Part shown: positions 9,413 through 17,850 of the stretch, one piece after another
Numbering within the stretch: position 1 is the stretch's first letter
Layout of the letters: each line of letters begins with the position of its first letter
NCBI RefSeq assembly: GCF_000759795.1
Contig: NZ_BBMZ01000012.1
Location: 1 to 64,000 of the forward strand
Reading direction: 5' to 3'
Origin: Pseudescherichia vulneris NBRC 102420
GTDB lineage: Bacteria > Pseudomonadota > Gammaproteobacteria > Enterobacterales > Enterobacteriaceae
DNA length: 64,000 bases
Made by a program: the position numbers and the translations under genes
The notes under the pieces: generated by a model
The model's database searches: none
Told to the model about the DNA's origin: nothing
Seen by the model: only the letters and a program-made list of their open reading frames with translations

Positions 9413-10633
9413 ATGCTTATGGAATCCTGGAAGGTTAATCTTATTTCGGTCTGGTTTGGCTGCTTTTTTACCGGCCTTGCAATCAGCCAGATTTTACCGT
9501 TCTTGCCGCTCTATATTGCCGAGATGGGCGTGACCTCGCATGAGGCGCTGTCGATCTGGTCCGGGCTAACCTTTAGCGTGACCTTTCTGGTGTCGGCCAT
9601 CGTCTCGCCCATGTGGGGAAGCCTTGCTGACCGCAAGGGGCGCAAGCTGATGCTGCTCCGCGCCTCGCTGGGGATGGCGATCGCCATTCTGCTACAGGCC
9701 TTTGCCACTAACGTCTGGCAGCTGCTCTTTCTGCGGGCCATCATGGGGCTCACCTCCGGCTATATTCCCAACGCGATGGCGCTGGTGGCCTCCCAGGTGC
9801 CGCGCGAACGCAGCGGCTGGGCGCTCAGCACGCTCTCCACGGCGCAGATCAGCGGCGTCATCGGCGGCCCGCTATTGGGGGGCTTTCTCGCCGATCACGT
9901 TGGCCTGCGAGCGGTGTTTTTCATCACCGCCACGCTGCTGATGGTCAGCTTTCTGGTAACCCTGTTCCTGATTAAAGAGGGGGGACGGCCCAAAGTCAGC
10001 AAGGCGCAGCGCCTGACCGGCAAAGCGGTGTTTGCCAGCCTGCCCTATCCGAAGCTGATTGTGAGCCTGTTCGTGACCACCATGGTGATCCAGCTCTGTA
10101 ACGGCTCGGTGGGACCGATTCTGGCGCTATTTGTCCAGTCGCTGGCTCCGGACAGCAGTAATATCGCCTTTCTGAGCGGTATGATTGCCGCCGTGCCGGG
10201 CGTCTCAGCGCTGATGTCGGCCCCGCGCCTGGGCAAGCTTGGGGATCGGATTGGCACGGCGCGGATCCTGATGGCGACGCTAATCTGCGCGGTAGCGCTC
10301 TTTTTTGCTATGTCTTTCGTGACCACGCCGCTACAGCTCGGTATCTTACGCTTTATGCTGGGGTTTGCTGACGGGGCGATGCTGCCTGCGGTGCAGACGC
10401 TGCTGCTGAAATATTCGAGCGATCAGGTGACCGGCCGCATTTTTGGCTATAACCAGTCGTTTATGTATTTGGGTAACGTTGCCGGGCCGTTGATGGGGGC
10501 AAGCATCTCCGCAATGGCCGGTTTCCGCTGGGTGTTCATCGCCACCGCCGTAGTGGTGCTGATTAATATCTGGCAGCTGGCAATCATACTTAGACAAACC
10601 AGACGAACTGCCGCTGGTGCTTCGCAAAAATAG
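9413..10633 (+). CDS. MdtG-like MFS multidrug efflux transporter
   Basis: About 406 residues, twelve predicted membrane segments. Resembles E. coli MdtG throughout: the loop 2-3 signature [15 protein letters not shown], the motif [34 protein letters not shown], and [27 protein letters not shown]. It is probably a proton-coupled drug exporter, but a paralogue rather than mdtG itself, which lies elsewhere in E. coli. The start is uncertain: ATG codons at 9413 and 9419 and a TTG at 9407 are all possible, with no clear SD. It follows the extensin-like gene by about 70 bp and may be independent. Confidence 0.8.
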   Translation: MLMESWKVNLISVWFGCFFTGLAISQILPFLPLYIAEMGVTSHEALSIWSGLTFSVTFLVSAIVSPMWGSLADRKGRKLMLLRASLGMAIAILLQAFATNVWQLLFLRAIMGLTSGYIPNAMALVASQVPRERSGWALSTLSTAQISGVIGGPLLGGFLADHVGLRAVFFITATLLMVSFLVTLFLIKEGGRPKVSKAQRLTGKAVFASLPYPKLIVSLFVTTMVIQLCNGSVGPILALFVQSLAPDSSNIAFLSGMIAAVPGVSALMSAPRLGKLGDRIGTARILMATLICAVALFFAMSFVTTPLQLGILRFMLGFADGAMLPAVQTLLLKYSSDQVTGRIFGYNQSFMYLGNVAGPLMGASISAMAGFRWVFIATAVVVLINIWQLAIILRQTRRTAAGASQK

Positions 10634-10716
10634 TATTAAAAATGTTATTTTTACGTAACGTGCCATGATAAATTTGGCTGAAAACCTTAAAGAGTTGTGT
10701 ATGAGGATGGTACGCG

Positions 10717-10980
10717 ATGAAAAACCTGATTGCAGAGCTGCTGGTTAAGCTAGCGGAAAAGGAAGAAGAGTCTAAAGAGCTGGTCGCGCAGGTTGAGGCG
10801 CTGGAAATTGTCGTTACCGCGCTGCTGCGTCATATGGCTCAGCCGGAGCAGCTGGCATTGATTCAAAGTATCGAAGGCGCGCTGGAGGCGGCTGGCCCTG
10901 ACTCGCAGGTACCCAGCCAGGACACCGAGCTGTTGCAGCAGTACCTAAATAAACTCCTGCACCACCCGCGCTCCCGGTAA
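10717..10980 (+). CDS. iraP: Anti-adapter protein IraP
   Basis: 87 residues (E. coli 86). IraP binds the adapter RssB and so protects the stationary-phase sigma factor RpoS from ClpXP, notably on phosphate starvation. The N-terminus [31 protein letters not shown] is nearly the same as in E. coli and forms the expected coiled coil (residues about 1-40). SD GAGGA lies upstream. In E. coli phoA and psiF follow; here dgcC does. Confidence 0.94.
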   Translation: MKNLIAELLVKLAEKEEESKELVAQVEALEIVVTALLRHMAQPEQLALIQSIEGALEAAGPDSQVPSQDTELLQQYLNKLLHHPRSR

Positions 10981-10991
10981 GCTTAACCCTA

Positions 10992-11021
10992 TCGGGTGAG
11001 TGTGATCTTCCTCTCACCCGA
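10992..11021. promoter_or_regulatory. Inverted pair of CsgD-like sites upstream of dgcC
   Basis: A perfect 9-bp inverted repeat, TCGGGTGAG (10992-11000) and CTCACCCGA (11013-11021), with a 12-bp spacer. Each arm matches the reported CsgD consensus CGGGKGAGNKA at ten of eleven positions: CGGGTGAGTGT on plus, CGGGTGAGAGG on minus. The pair sits about 30-60 bp upstream of a good -10 element for dgcC, a known CsgD target. No U-run follows, which argues against a terminator for iraP. Confidence 0.6.
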
Positions 11022-11052
11022 AATATCATACTTTCTCCCCGCCGCACCTCTC

Positions 11053-11058
11053 TATAAT
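11053..11058 (+). promoter_or_regulatory. dgcC promoter -10 element
   Basis: TATAAT with weak -35 similarity, the pattern expected for an RpoS-dependent promoter needing CsgD. Transcription would start near 11065, giving a leader of about 25 nt before the chosen ATG. The leader contains a small hairpin, TGGGAA (11061-11066) with TTCCCA (11080-11085). Confidence 0.5.
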
Positions 11059-11088
11059 TTTGGGAAATGTTTCAGAATATTCCCAATA

Positions 11089-12192
11089 ATGATGAATGAT
11101 AACAATCTTTATTCTAAAACCGCTGTTAACAAGGAATGGGTTGAGACCCCCAGTCAGGATGAGCACTTCCTGTCTGGCCAGCTGTTTGCCCGGCGACTGC
11201 GCTTGCCGCGTATTTTTGGCCTTGGATGCCTCTTCTTTCCCTTAGGTGGCGCCATGACCTCCCAGCCCGTAGCCGGAGGCTGGTGGCTATTTCTCTTGAG
11301 CTGGTCTTTTGTCTGGCCCCATCTTGCCTGGCAGCTGGCGAGCCGCGCAAGCGATCCTCATGCCGCTGAAATCAACAACCTCAAAATTGACGCTATTCTG
11401 GCGGGGATCTGGATCGGCGTGATGGGAATGAACATCATGCCGTCGGCGGTGCTGGTGATGATGGTCAGCCTGATGCTGATGGGCATGGGTGGCCCAAGGC
11501 TGTTTGGTATTGGCATCGTCTTGCTAGTGGGCGCAAGCCTGGTGATGCTCCAGCTTACCGGCACGGCGATAACCTTTACCAGTGCGCCGCTGGAGTGGTG
11601 GCTCTGCCTGCCGTTTATCCTGCTCTATCCGCCGCTGTTTGCCTGGGTGAGCTTTCGTACGTTTACCCGTCTCGCCAGGCAGAGGCAGCGCCTACGCATT
11701 ATGAGCACCCGCGACGGCATGACCGGCGTCTATAACCGGCGGCACTGGGAAATATTGCTGCGCAACGAGTTTGAGAGCTGCCGACGCAACCAGCGGATGG
11801 CGACCCTGCTGCTGATCGACGTCGACTACTTTAAGACCATCAACGATACCTATGGCCATGACGTAGGGGATGAGGCGATTATCGCCATCAGCCGCCATCT
11901 TCAGATGACCCTGCGCGGAAGCGATATTATCGGGCGCTTCGGCGGCGATGAGTTTGCGGTGATCATGAGCGGTACGCCGGTCGACAGCGCGCTGGCGGCA
12001 ATGAGCCGGGTTCACGATACGCTGGCGGAGATCCGGCTACCCTGCGCCCCGCATCTGACGCTGCAAATCAGCATTGGCCTCGCACCGCTCACCCCTGGCA
12101 CGGAGAACTACCGCGAGTGGCTCAAGGCCGCCGATATGGCGCTCTATAAAGCCAAGAAAGGCGGTCGCGGCCGCACGGAGGTGGCGGCATAA
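11089..12192 (+). CDS. dgcC: Diguanylate cyclase DgcC (AdrA/YaiC)
   Basis: A membrane enzyme making cyclic di-GMP that activates cellulose synthesis in biofilms. 367 residues. Several N-terminal membrane segments (MASE2-type, residues about 35-190) precede a GGDEF domain with the active-site motif GGDEF and, five residues before it, an RGSD (RxxD) inhibitory site. The C-terminus KAGR-like KKGGRGRTEVAA matches AdrA. The frame is open upstream to 10996, but the -10 element at 11053 and similarity to E. coli (IMND...) favour ATG 11089 or 11092. Confidence 0.95.
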   Translation: MMNDNNLYSKTAVNKEWVETPSQDEHFLSGQLFARRLRLPRIFGLGCLFFPLGGAMTSQPVAGGWWLFLLSWSFVWPHLAWQLASRASDPHAAEINNLKIDAILAGIWIGVMGMNIMPSAVLVMMVSLMLMGMGGPRLFGIGIVLLVGASLVMLQLTGTAITFTSAPLEWWLCLPFILLYPPLFAWVSFRTFTRLARQRQRLRIMSTRDGMTGVYNRRHWEILLRNEFESCRRNQRMATLLLIDVDYFKTINDTYGHDVGDEAIIAISRHLQMTLRGSDIIGRFGGDEFAVIMSGTPVDSALAAMSRVHDTLAEIRLPCAPHLTLQISIGLAPLTPGTENYREWLKAADMALYKAKKGGRGRTEVAA

Positions 12193-12200
12193 GGCGGTTT

Positions 12201-12284
12201 TGTAGGCCGGGCAAACGCAGAGCCGCCCGGCGTTGCAGCCTTAGCAAAGTCATGCCCGGTGGCGCTACGCTTACCGGGCCTACA
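12201..12284. repeat. BIME: two inverted REP units
   Basis: Two GC-rich palindromes in opposite orientation (TGTAGGCCGGGCAAACGC... and ...GCTACGCTTACCGGGCC TACA), filling the gap between the convergent dgcC and proC stops. The outer ends TGTAGGCC and GGCCTACA are complementary. Confidence 0.75.
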
Positions 12285-12294
12285 GCCGCACCTG

Positions 12295-13104
12295 TCAAAG
12301 TTTGCTTAACGCCTCGGATTTCTCCATGCACTTGGTCATCGCTTCAATCACTGCGGCACGGAATCCACGCTCCTCCAGCACCCGCACCGCCTCAATAGTG
12401 GTGCCGCCCGGTGAGCAGACCATATCCTTCAGCTCGCCAGGGTGTTTGCCGGTCTCCAGCACCATTTTCGCTGACCCCATCACCGCCTGGGCAGCAAACT
12501 TGTAGGCCTGCGCGCGCGGCATACCGCCCAGCACGGCAGCGTCGGCCATCGCCTCGATAAACATAAAGACGTAGGCAGGGGCAGAGCCGCTGACGCCCAC
12601 CACCGGGTGGATCATCGATTCGGCCACCACTTCCGCCTCGCCAAAGCTGCGGAAAATAGCCAGCACGTCGGCCACGTCTTCCGGGGTCACCAGTGCGTTC
12701 GCGGTGATGGAGGTCATGCCTGCGTTGACCAGCGCCGGGGTGTTAGGCATGGTGCGCACGATTTTGCGATCGTGGCCAAGGGCGCGCGCCAGCTGGTCAA
12801 GGGTGACGCCTGCGGCAATCGATACCACCAGCGTCTCTTTATTCAGGCTGGAGGTGATCTCGCTCAGCGTTTTGATCATCACGTTGGGCTTCACCGCGCC
12901 AAAGACGATATCGGCGATCTGCGCGACCTCCTGCGCACTCTGCGCCGGGTTGATGCCATACTCACTGCTGAGGGCAGCGACCTTCTCAGGTGTCGGGGTG
13001 TAGACCCAAATCTGCTCTGGCTGTACCTGGCCGCTGGCAATCATCCCGCCCAGAATGGCTTTGCCCATATTGCCGCAGCCGATAAATCCGATCTTTTTCT
13101 CCAT
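12295..13104 (-). CDS. proC: Pyrroline-5-carboxylate reductase
   Basis: Cytosolic NADPH-dependent enzyme for the last step of proline synthesis. 269 residues, the E. coli length. The N-terminal Rossmann motif GFIGCGNMGKAI and the family signature SAPAYVFMFIEAMADAAVLGGMPRAQA-type region are present, ending PGGTTIEAVRVLEERGFR. The start at MEKKIGF is supported by AGGGAAAAGG upstream; a longer frame to 13161 would overlap the divergent yaiI leader. Confidence 0.97.
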   Translation of the reverse strand: MEKKIGFIGCGNMGKAILGGMIASGQVQPEQIWVYTPTPEKVAALSSEYGINPAQSAQEVAQIADIVFGAVKPNVMIKTLSEITSSLNKETLVVSIAAGVTLDQLARALGHDRKIVRTMPNTPALVNAGMTSITANALVTPEDVADVLAIFRSFGEAEVVAESMIHPVVGVSGSAPAYVFMFIEAMADAAVLGGMPRAQAYKFAAQAVMGSAKMVLETGKHPGELKDMVCSPGGTTIEAVRVLEERGFRAAVIEAMTKCMEKSEALSKL

Positions 13105-13180
13105 CGCCTTTTCCCTGAATGTGTGATTAATGGGGGAGTTATAGCTTATCATAGTGACCATAAACTATTCAGGAGCAGCT

Positions 13181-13660
13181 ATGGCAATTTGGGTGGATGC
13201 GGATGCGTGTCCAAATGTAATTAAAGAGATCCTGTTTCGCGCAGCGGAACGGACACAGACGCCGCTGACGCTAGTGGCGAACCAGACCCTGCGCGTGCCC
13301 CCTTCAAAATTCATCCGCTCCCTGCGGGTGCCGGCGGGCTTTGACGTCGCCGATAACGAAATTGTGCGCCTGTGTAGCCCCGGCGATCTGGTGATCACCG
13401 CCGATATTCCGCTCGCGGCGGAAGTGCTGGCGAAAGGCGCGGCGGCGCTTAATCCTCGGGGCGAACGCTATAGCGAGGCCACCATCCGCGAGAAGCTGAC
13501 GATGCGTGATTTTATGGATACGATGCGCGCCAGCGGCGTACAGACCGGCGGGCCGGATACGCTCTCCCAGCGCGATCGCCAGCATTTTGCCGCCGAGTTG
13601 GATAAGTGGCTGCTGGCGCGAGCACGGCAGGACTTGTCAACGGGACGCCCTTTAAAGTAA
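13181..13660 (+). CDS. yaiI: UPF0178 family protein YaiI
   Basis: 159 residues (E. coli 152). Starts [18 protein letters not shown], with the Asp-rich PIN-like opening typical of the family (VDADACP) and a [23 protein letters not shown]-terminal block. Biochemical function not established. SD AGGAG lies seven bases before the ATG. Divergent from proC across 76 bp. Confidence 0.93.
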   Translation: MAIWVDADACPNVIKEILFRAAERTQTPLTLVANQTLRVPPSKFIRSLRVPAGFDVADNEIVRLCSPGDLVITADIPLAAEVLAKGAAALNPRGERYSEATIREKLTMRDFMDTMRASGVQTGGPDTLSQRDRQHFAAELDKWLLARARQDLSTGRPLK

Positions 13661-13674
13661 GGTGGCGCGACAGA

Positions 13675-13692
13675 TGCCATTTTATCTTTACA
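13675..13692 (+). promoter_or_regulatory. Weak TyrR box upstream of aroL
   Basis: TGCCAT-N6-TTTACA: the right half equals the TyrR consensus (TGTAAA-N6-TTTACA), the left half is degenerate. Together with the stronger box 40 bp downstream it resembles the multi-box arrangement of E. coli aroL. Confidence 0.45.
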
Positions 13693-13731
13693 CGCTGAAA
13701 CACGCCATTCATCGCAGTATCATCATAAACT

Positions 13732-13749
13732 CGTAACGTTTTATTTACG
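13732..13749 (+). promoter_or_regulatory. TyrR box upstream of aroL
   Basis: CGTAAC-N6-TTTACG against the TyrR consensus TGTAAA-N6-TTTACA: nine of the twelve consensus bases match, with correct spacing. TyrR with tyrosine represses aroL in E. coli. Confidence 0.65.
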
Positions 13750-13756
13750 TATTTTT

Positions 13757-13776
13757 CGTACTAGTGTAATAGTATG
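13757..13776 (+). promoter_or_regulatory. TrpR operator upstream of aroL
   Basis: CGTACTAGTGTAATAGTATG closely follows the TrpR operator core (GTACTAGTT-AACTAGTAC), an imperfect palindrome. aroL is a known joint TrpR/TyrR target, so the context fits. Confidence 0.7.
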
Positions 13777-13830
13777 GCGCTTCAACTATTTGTGTTCCGC
13801 AGATCGCGGAACAGGGGAGAACACCAGGTC

Positions 13831-14355
13831 ATGACGTTACCCATTTTTTTAATTGGCGCTCGCGGTTGTGGAAAATCCACCATCGGTGCTGAGCTGGCTC
13901 AGGTGCGAGACTGCCGGTTTGTCGATACCGACCACGCGCTGCAGGAGCTGGCGCAGATGACCATCGCGACGATTGTTGAAAAAGAGGGCTGGCCCGGTTT
14001 CCGCGCTCGGGAAACCGCAGCGTTGCAGGCCGTCTCAGCGCCTGGAACGGTGATTGCGACCGGCGGCGGGATTATTCTCAGCGAGGTTAACCGCCGTTTT
14101 ATGCGCGAGACGGGCATGGTCATCTATCTCTGCGCCCCGGTAGCGGTACTGGCAGAGCGGCTGGAGGCCTTCCCTGAAGAGGCGCAGCGTCCGACGCTCA
14201 CCGGCAGGCCAATAAGCGAAGAGGTCAGTGAGGTGCTGGCCCAGCGCGACGCGCTCTACCGCGAGGCCGCGCATCATATTGTCAATGCCGCCCAGTCGCC
14301 GGAGCAGGTAGTGGCCGATATTCAGGCGGCGCTGCTGCTGGCGCGAGCGAGCTGA
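13831..14355 (+). CDS. aroL: Shikimate kinase II
   Basis: Phosphorylates shikimate at O3 in the common aromatic pathway. 174 residues (E. coli 174). P-loop GARGCGKST at about residues 9-17; the shikimate-binding Asp and Arg lie in DTDHAL and FRARE; TGGGIIL carries the conserved glycine triplet; RPTL is the lid region. The start MTLPIFLIG agrees with E. coli and has an upstream GGGGAGA. First gene of aroL-yaiA-aroM, under TyrR/TrpR-like boxes. Confidence 0.96.
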   Translation: MTLPIFLIGARGCGKSTIGAELAQVRDCRFVDTDHALQELAQMTIATIVEKEGWPGFRARETAALQAVSAPGTVIATGGGIILSEVNRRFMRETGMVIYLCAPVAVLAERLEAFPEEAQRPTLTGRPISEEVSEVLAQRDALYREAAHHIVNAAQSPEQVVADIQAALLLARAS

Positions 14356-14412
14356 TTGCAGATCGCGGCCTTTGGCTATACTCATAGCTCTACCAATAAA
14401 AAAGGAAGCGCT

Positions 14413-14604
14413 ATGCCTACAAGACCGCCTTACCCGCGTGAAGCCCGTATTGTTACCGTTGAGAAAGGAGGCCAGCAGGAGACGGTAACCTGGTATCAAC
14501 TGCGTGCTGACCACCCTGAACCGGACTCGCTGATTAGCGAGCACGAAACCGAGCAGGAGGCGCTGGATGCTAAACGGCGCTATGAGGATCCTGATAAAAC
14601 GTAA
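14413..14604 (+). CDS. yaiA: Small protein YaiA
   Basis: 63 residues, [20 protein letters not shown]..., matching E. coli YaiA along its full length, including [23 protein letters not shown] and the ending YEDPDK. Unknown function; in E. coli it belongs to the TyrR-controlled aroL operon. SD AAGGAAG sits just before the ATG; the 19 codons open upstream show no similarity. Confidence 0.93.
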   Translation: MPTRPPYPREARIVTVEKGGQQETVTWYQLRADHPEPDSLISEHETEQEALDAKRRYEDPDKT

Positions 14605-14612
14605 TCTACACT

Positions 14613-14653
14613 CTCCCGCTTCATAAATTCAGACAGCCTTTAAGAAGCGGGAG
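14613..14653. repeat. 10-bp inverted repeat between yaiA and aroM
   Basis: CTCCCGCTTC (14613-14622) and GAAGCGGGAG (14644-14653) are exact reverse complements around a 21-nt loop. No U-run follows, so it is not a standard terminator. It may stabilise the yaiA message or modulate read-through into aroM. Confidence 0.6.
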
Positions 14654-14742
14654 GTTGAACGTTACAGAATTGTTATGAGAGCATAGGTCAGTAGCATAAT
14701 GATAAGAACAGACGACTGACGTTAAGAAAGGCGGAAACAAAG

Positions 14743-15426
14743 ATGAGTGCAACCCTGGCTATCCTCACCGTGGGTGTGGTGCCTGTCGATGCCGTGATGC
14801 CGCTCCTGACCGAGCACATCGATGCGCAGCAGATTACCCAAATTAGTTTGCTGGGGAAGATGGATCCTCAGGATGTGTATGAGGATTACGCCATCGAGCC
14901 GGGGGAGAGGCCAGTTCATGCACTGCTAAACAATGGTGAAGTGGCTCAGGTTTCGCGCAAGAAGGTAGAGCGTGATTTGCAGGCCGTCATCGGCGTGATT
15001 GATAAACAAAACTACGACGTCATTTTACTCATGAGCACCGAGCGCTTTACCACGCTCTCCCTTTCAGCCCGTCACGCTATTTTGCTGGAGCCTGACAGGA
15101 TCATCCCCCCGCTGGTCTCCTCTATTGTCGATGGGCACCAGGTCGGCGTTATTGTGCCTTTGGCCGGACTTATCGAAGGCCAGATGGAGAAGTGGCAGCT
15201 GTTAGAAAAGGCTCCCTACTACGAGGTTGCCAGCCCCCTGCACGGCCACGAGAACGAGCTGATTGCCGCCGGAAAAGCCCTACTGGCAAAAGGCGCTGAC
15301 GTACTGATGCTGGACTGCCTCGGCTATCACCAGAAACACCGTGACCTGCTGCAAAAAGCGCTGGATGTGCCGGTGCTACTCTCTAACGTGCTGGTGGCCC
15401 GTCTGGCCTCTGAGCTGCTGCTATAG
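14743..15426 (+). CDS. aroM: AroM family protein
   Basis: 227 residues, matching E. coli AroM ([16 protein letters not shown]..., [11 protein letters not shown]-like [20 protein letters not shown], and [16 protein letters not shown]). The Cys-containing MLDCLGY block recalls Asp/Glu racemase-like folds, but the reaction is not known. Third gene of the aroL operon, 138 bp after yaiA. Confidence 0.93.
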   Translation: MSATLAILTVGVVPVDAVMPLLTEHIDAQQITQISLLGKMDPQDVYEDYAIEPGERPVHALLNNGEVAQVSRKKVERDLQAVIGVIDKQNYDVILLMSTERFTTLSLSARHAILLEPDRIIPPLVSSIVDGHQVGVIVPLAGLIEGQMEKWQLLEKAPYYEVASPLHGHENELIAAGKALLAKGADVLMLDCLGYHQKHRDLLQKALDVPVLLSNVLVARLASELLL

Positions 15427-15469
15427 CCATTTTTCGTGACAGAAATTTTGCGTGACAGAGACAAAGGCT

Positions 15470-15510
15470 GGCCCCTATAGTGATTTTCCATACACTTATT
15501 TATAAGGGCC
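15470..15510 (+). promoter_or_regulatory. Leader hairpin covering the ppnP SD
   Basis: GGCCCCTATAGTG (15470-15482) can pair with CAC (15493-15495) and TATAAGGGCC (15501-15510), leaving a small bulge and one mismatch. The SD-like AAGGG at 15504-15508 lies in the 3' arm, six bases before the ppnP ATG. Structural role inferred only. Confidence 0.4.
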
Positions 15511-15514
15511 ACCC

Positions 15515-15799
15515 ATGCTTCAAAGTAATGAATACTTTTCAGGTAAAGTGAAATCCATTGGTTTTACCAGCAGCAGCACCGGCCGCGCCAGCGTAGGCGT
15601 GATGGCCGAGGGTGAGTACACGTTTGGTACGGCCCAGCCGGAAGAGATGACCGTGGTGAGCGGGGCGCTGAACGTGCTGCTGCCCGGCGATACCGAGTGG
15701 AAAACGTACTCCGCCGGCGAGGTGTTCAACGTGCCGGGCCACAGCGAATTTCATCTGCAGGTGGCCGAAGCCAGCGCCTACCTCTGCCGCTACCTGTAA
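15515..15799 (+). CDS. ppnP: Pyrimidine/purine nucleoside phosphorylase PpnP (YaiE)
   Basis: 94 residues of the single-domain cupin type, the same length as E. coli and about 80% alike by eye ([44 protein letters not shown]). PpnP splits many nucleosides by phosphorolysis to free base and ribose 1-phosphate. Monocistronic by position. Confidence 0.96.
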   Translation: MLQSNEYFSGKVKSIGFTSSSTGRASVGVMAEGEYTFGTAQPEEMTVVSGALNVLLPGDTEWKTYSAGEVFNVPGHSEFHLQVAEASAYLCRYL

Positions 15800-15857
15800 C
15801 GCGTTCTGCCTGTCCCCTGCATCTGTCCCCTACACTGAGGGGACAGTGCGTGCCGTC

Positions 15858-16769
15858 TTAGCGCTGCGCTTCGCCACCAAGGCCTTCTACCAGACTCTGC
15901 ACCAGCGCTGCCAGCTCGCCGGTCATCAGGATAAAGTCCGCGTCAAAACGCTGGGCGAAATCATCCCGGTCGATATCTTCATTCTGGTCGCGCAGCTCGT
16001 CGGCAAACTTCAGCCGCTTGATCGAGCCGTCGTCGCACATCACAAACTGAATACGCTGCTGCCAGTCGAGCGCCAGCTTGGTCACAAGCTTGCCTGCTTC
16101 AATGTGCACCGCAATCTCATCGCTCACCAGATCCTGCTTTTTACAGCGGATCACGCCGCCATCTTCGAGGATCGCTTTCAGCTCCGCCTCGTCCTGGATC
16201 TGGAAGCCCTGCGCCGCGCTGCCGCTGCGCACCCACTCGGTCAGGGTCAGTTCGATAGGATTCTCCAGCGTCAGCGGCACCACCGGCAGCGAACCGAGGC
16301 TTTTACGCAGCAGGGCCAGGGTATCTTCCGCTTTCTTGGCGCTGGCGCAGTCGACCATGATCAGGCCGTTAACGGTATCGATCCACATCATGGTCTGGCT
16401 GAAGCGGCTGAACGCGCGGGGCAGCAGAGAGTGGAGCACCTCATCCTTCAGCGAATCTTTTTCGGTCTTCTTCAGCTTGCGGCCCTGATCGGCCTCCAGC
16501 TTGGCAATTTTGGCTTCCAGGGTCTGCTTGACGACCGATGACGGCAGGATCTTCTCTTCTTTACGGGCACAAATGATGATTTGGCCGTTGTTGGTGTGGG
16601 TCAAAGCATCACTGTGTGAACCCATCGGCGGAACCCAACCGGTTTTTGCCATATCCTGGCTACCGCAAGGGGTAAATGAGAGCGCGGATAACTGTTTTTC
16701 CATCTCCTCTGCACGCAGCGCAATATCGCGGCTGAGACGGTAAACCATTAAATTTTTGAACCACAGCAT
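15858..16769 (-). CDS. rdgC: Recombination-associated protein RdgC
   Basis: A nucleoid-associated DNA-binding ring protein that restrains RecA filament formation. 303 residues, same as E. coli, starting [15 protein letters not shown]. The conserved block [21 protein letters not shown] and the C-terminus [29 protein letters not shown]-type ending are clear. The frame continues 22 codons upstream without similarity. Divergent from mak. Confidence 0.97.
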   Translation of the reverse strand: MLWFKNLMVYRLSRDIALRAEEMEKQLSALSFTPCGSQDMAKTGWVPPMGSHSDALTHTNNGQIIICARKEEKILPSSVVKQTLEAKIAKLEADQGRKLKKTEKDSLKDEVLHSLLPRAFSRFSQTMMWIDTVNGLIMVDCASAKKAEDTLALLRKSLGSLPVVPLTLENPIELTLTEWVRSGSAAQGFQIQDEAELKAILEDGGVIRCKKQDLVSDEIAVHIEAGKLVTKLALDWQQRIQFVMCDDGSIKRLKFADELRDQNEDIDRDDFAQRFDADFILMTGELAALVQSLVEGLGGEAQR

Positions 16770-16893
16770 GATATTTTCCACAGCCTTGTCGTTAAATGCA
16801 GCGGGCATGATAGCGAATTGTCTTGCCGCTTGCATTGCTAATCCCCCGGTGGGGTTCTACTCTCTTGATATTGCTAAAAATAAGGAGATCGCT

Positions 16894-17805
16894 GTGCGTA
16901 TAGGTATTGATTTGGGCGGCACCAAAACAGAGGTTATTGCGCTCGGCGACAGCGGTGAACAGCTGTTCCGCCACCGTCTGCCCACCCCGCGCGACGACTA
17001 TCAGCAGACCATTGAAACCATCGCCACGCTGGTCGAGATGGCAGAGAGAGAGACGGGCCAGCAGGGCACGGTGGGAATGGGGATCCCTGGCTCACTCTCC
17101 CCCTACACCGGGGTCGTGAAAAACGCCAACTCCACCTGGCTGAATGGCCAGCCGTTTGATAAGGATCTGAGCAAACGGCTGAGTCGTGAAGTGCGTCTGG
17201 CTAACGATGCCAACTGCCTGGCGGTCTCAGAGGCCATCGACGGCGCGGCCGCCGGGGCGCAGACCGTTTTCGCGGTGATTATCGGCACCGGCTGCGGGGC
17301 GGGGATCGCCTTTAACGGCCATGCTCACTCCGGTGGCAACGGCACGGCGGGCGAGTGGGGCCATAATCCGCTGCCGTGGATGGACGAAGACGAGCTGCGC
17401 TATCGGGAAGAGGTGCCGTGCTACTGCGGCAAGCAGGGGTGCATTGAGACCTTTATCTCCGGGACCGGTTTTGCCCGGGATTTCCATCGCCTGAGCGGCC
17501 AGCCGCTGAAGGGCAACGAGATTATTCGCCTGGTGGACGAGCAGGATGCCGTCGCTGAGCTGGCGCTAAGCCGCTACGAGCTGCGGCTGGCGAAGTCGCT
17601 GGCGCACGTGGTAAATATTCTCGATCCGGATGTGATCGTGCTCGGCGGCGGCATGAGCAACGTCGACCGACTCTATAAAACCGTGCCGCAGCTGATCAAA
17701 AACTGGGTGTTTGGTGGCGAGTGTGAAACGCCGATCCGCAAGGCGGTGCACGGCGACTCCAGCGGCGTTCGCGGTGCAGCATGGCTCTGGCCGCTGGAGA
17801 AGTAG
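16894..17805 (+). CDS. mak: Fructokinase (manno(fructo)kinase) Mak
   Basis: ROK-family sugar kinase that phosphorylates fructose and mannose to the 6-phosphates. 303 residues from a GTG with SD TAAGGAG. Phosphate-1 motif [15 protein letters not shown] at the N-terminus; the ROK zinc motif [10 protein letters not shown]...[15 protein letters not shown] with Cys residues; adenosine motif [11 protein letters not shown]. The open frame to 16756 overlaps the rdgC start and is not coding. araJ, next to mak in E. coli, is absent. Confidence 0.96.
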   Translation: MRIGIDLGGTKTEVIALGDSGEQLFRHRLPTPRDDYQQTIETIATLVEMAERETGQQGTVGMGIPGSLSPYTGVVKNANSTWLNGQPFDKDLSKRLSREVRLANDANCLAVSEAIDGAAAGAQTVFAVIIGTGCGAGIAFNGHAHSGGNGTAGEWGHNPLPWMDEDELRYREEVPCYCGKQGCIETFISGTGFARDFHRLSGQPLKGNEIIRLVDEQDAVAELALSRYELRLAKSLAHVVNILDPDVIVLGGGMSNVDRLYKTVPQLIKNWVFGGECETPIRKAVHGDSSGVRGAAWLWPLEK

Positions 17806-17810
17806 TTTTG

Positions 17811-17848
17811 GCATAACGCCCGGCGGCGCGCTGCTTGCCGGGCCTACG
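17811..17848. repeat. REP-like palindrome
   Basis: ACGCCCGGCGGCGCGCTGCTTGC-type palindrome with arms GCCCGGC and GCCGGGC, filling the 45-bp gap between the convergent mak and sbcC stops. Confidence 0.7.
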
Positions 17849-17850
17849 TG

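Noticed and set aside
10992-11021. A rho-independent terminator after iraP
   Set aside because: The stem is sound but no T run follows, and both arms fit CsgD sites near a promoter.
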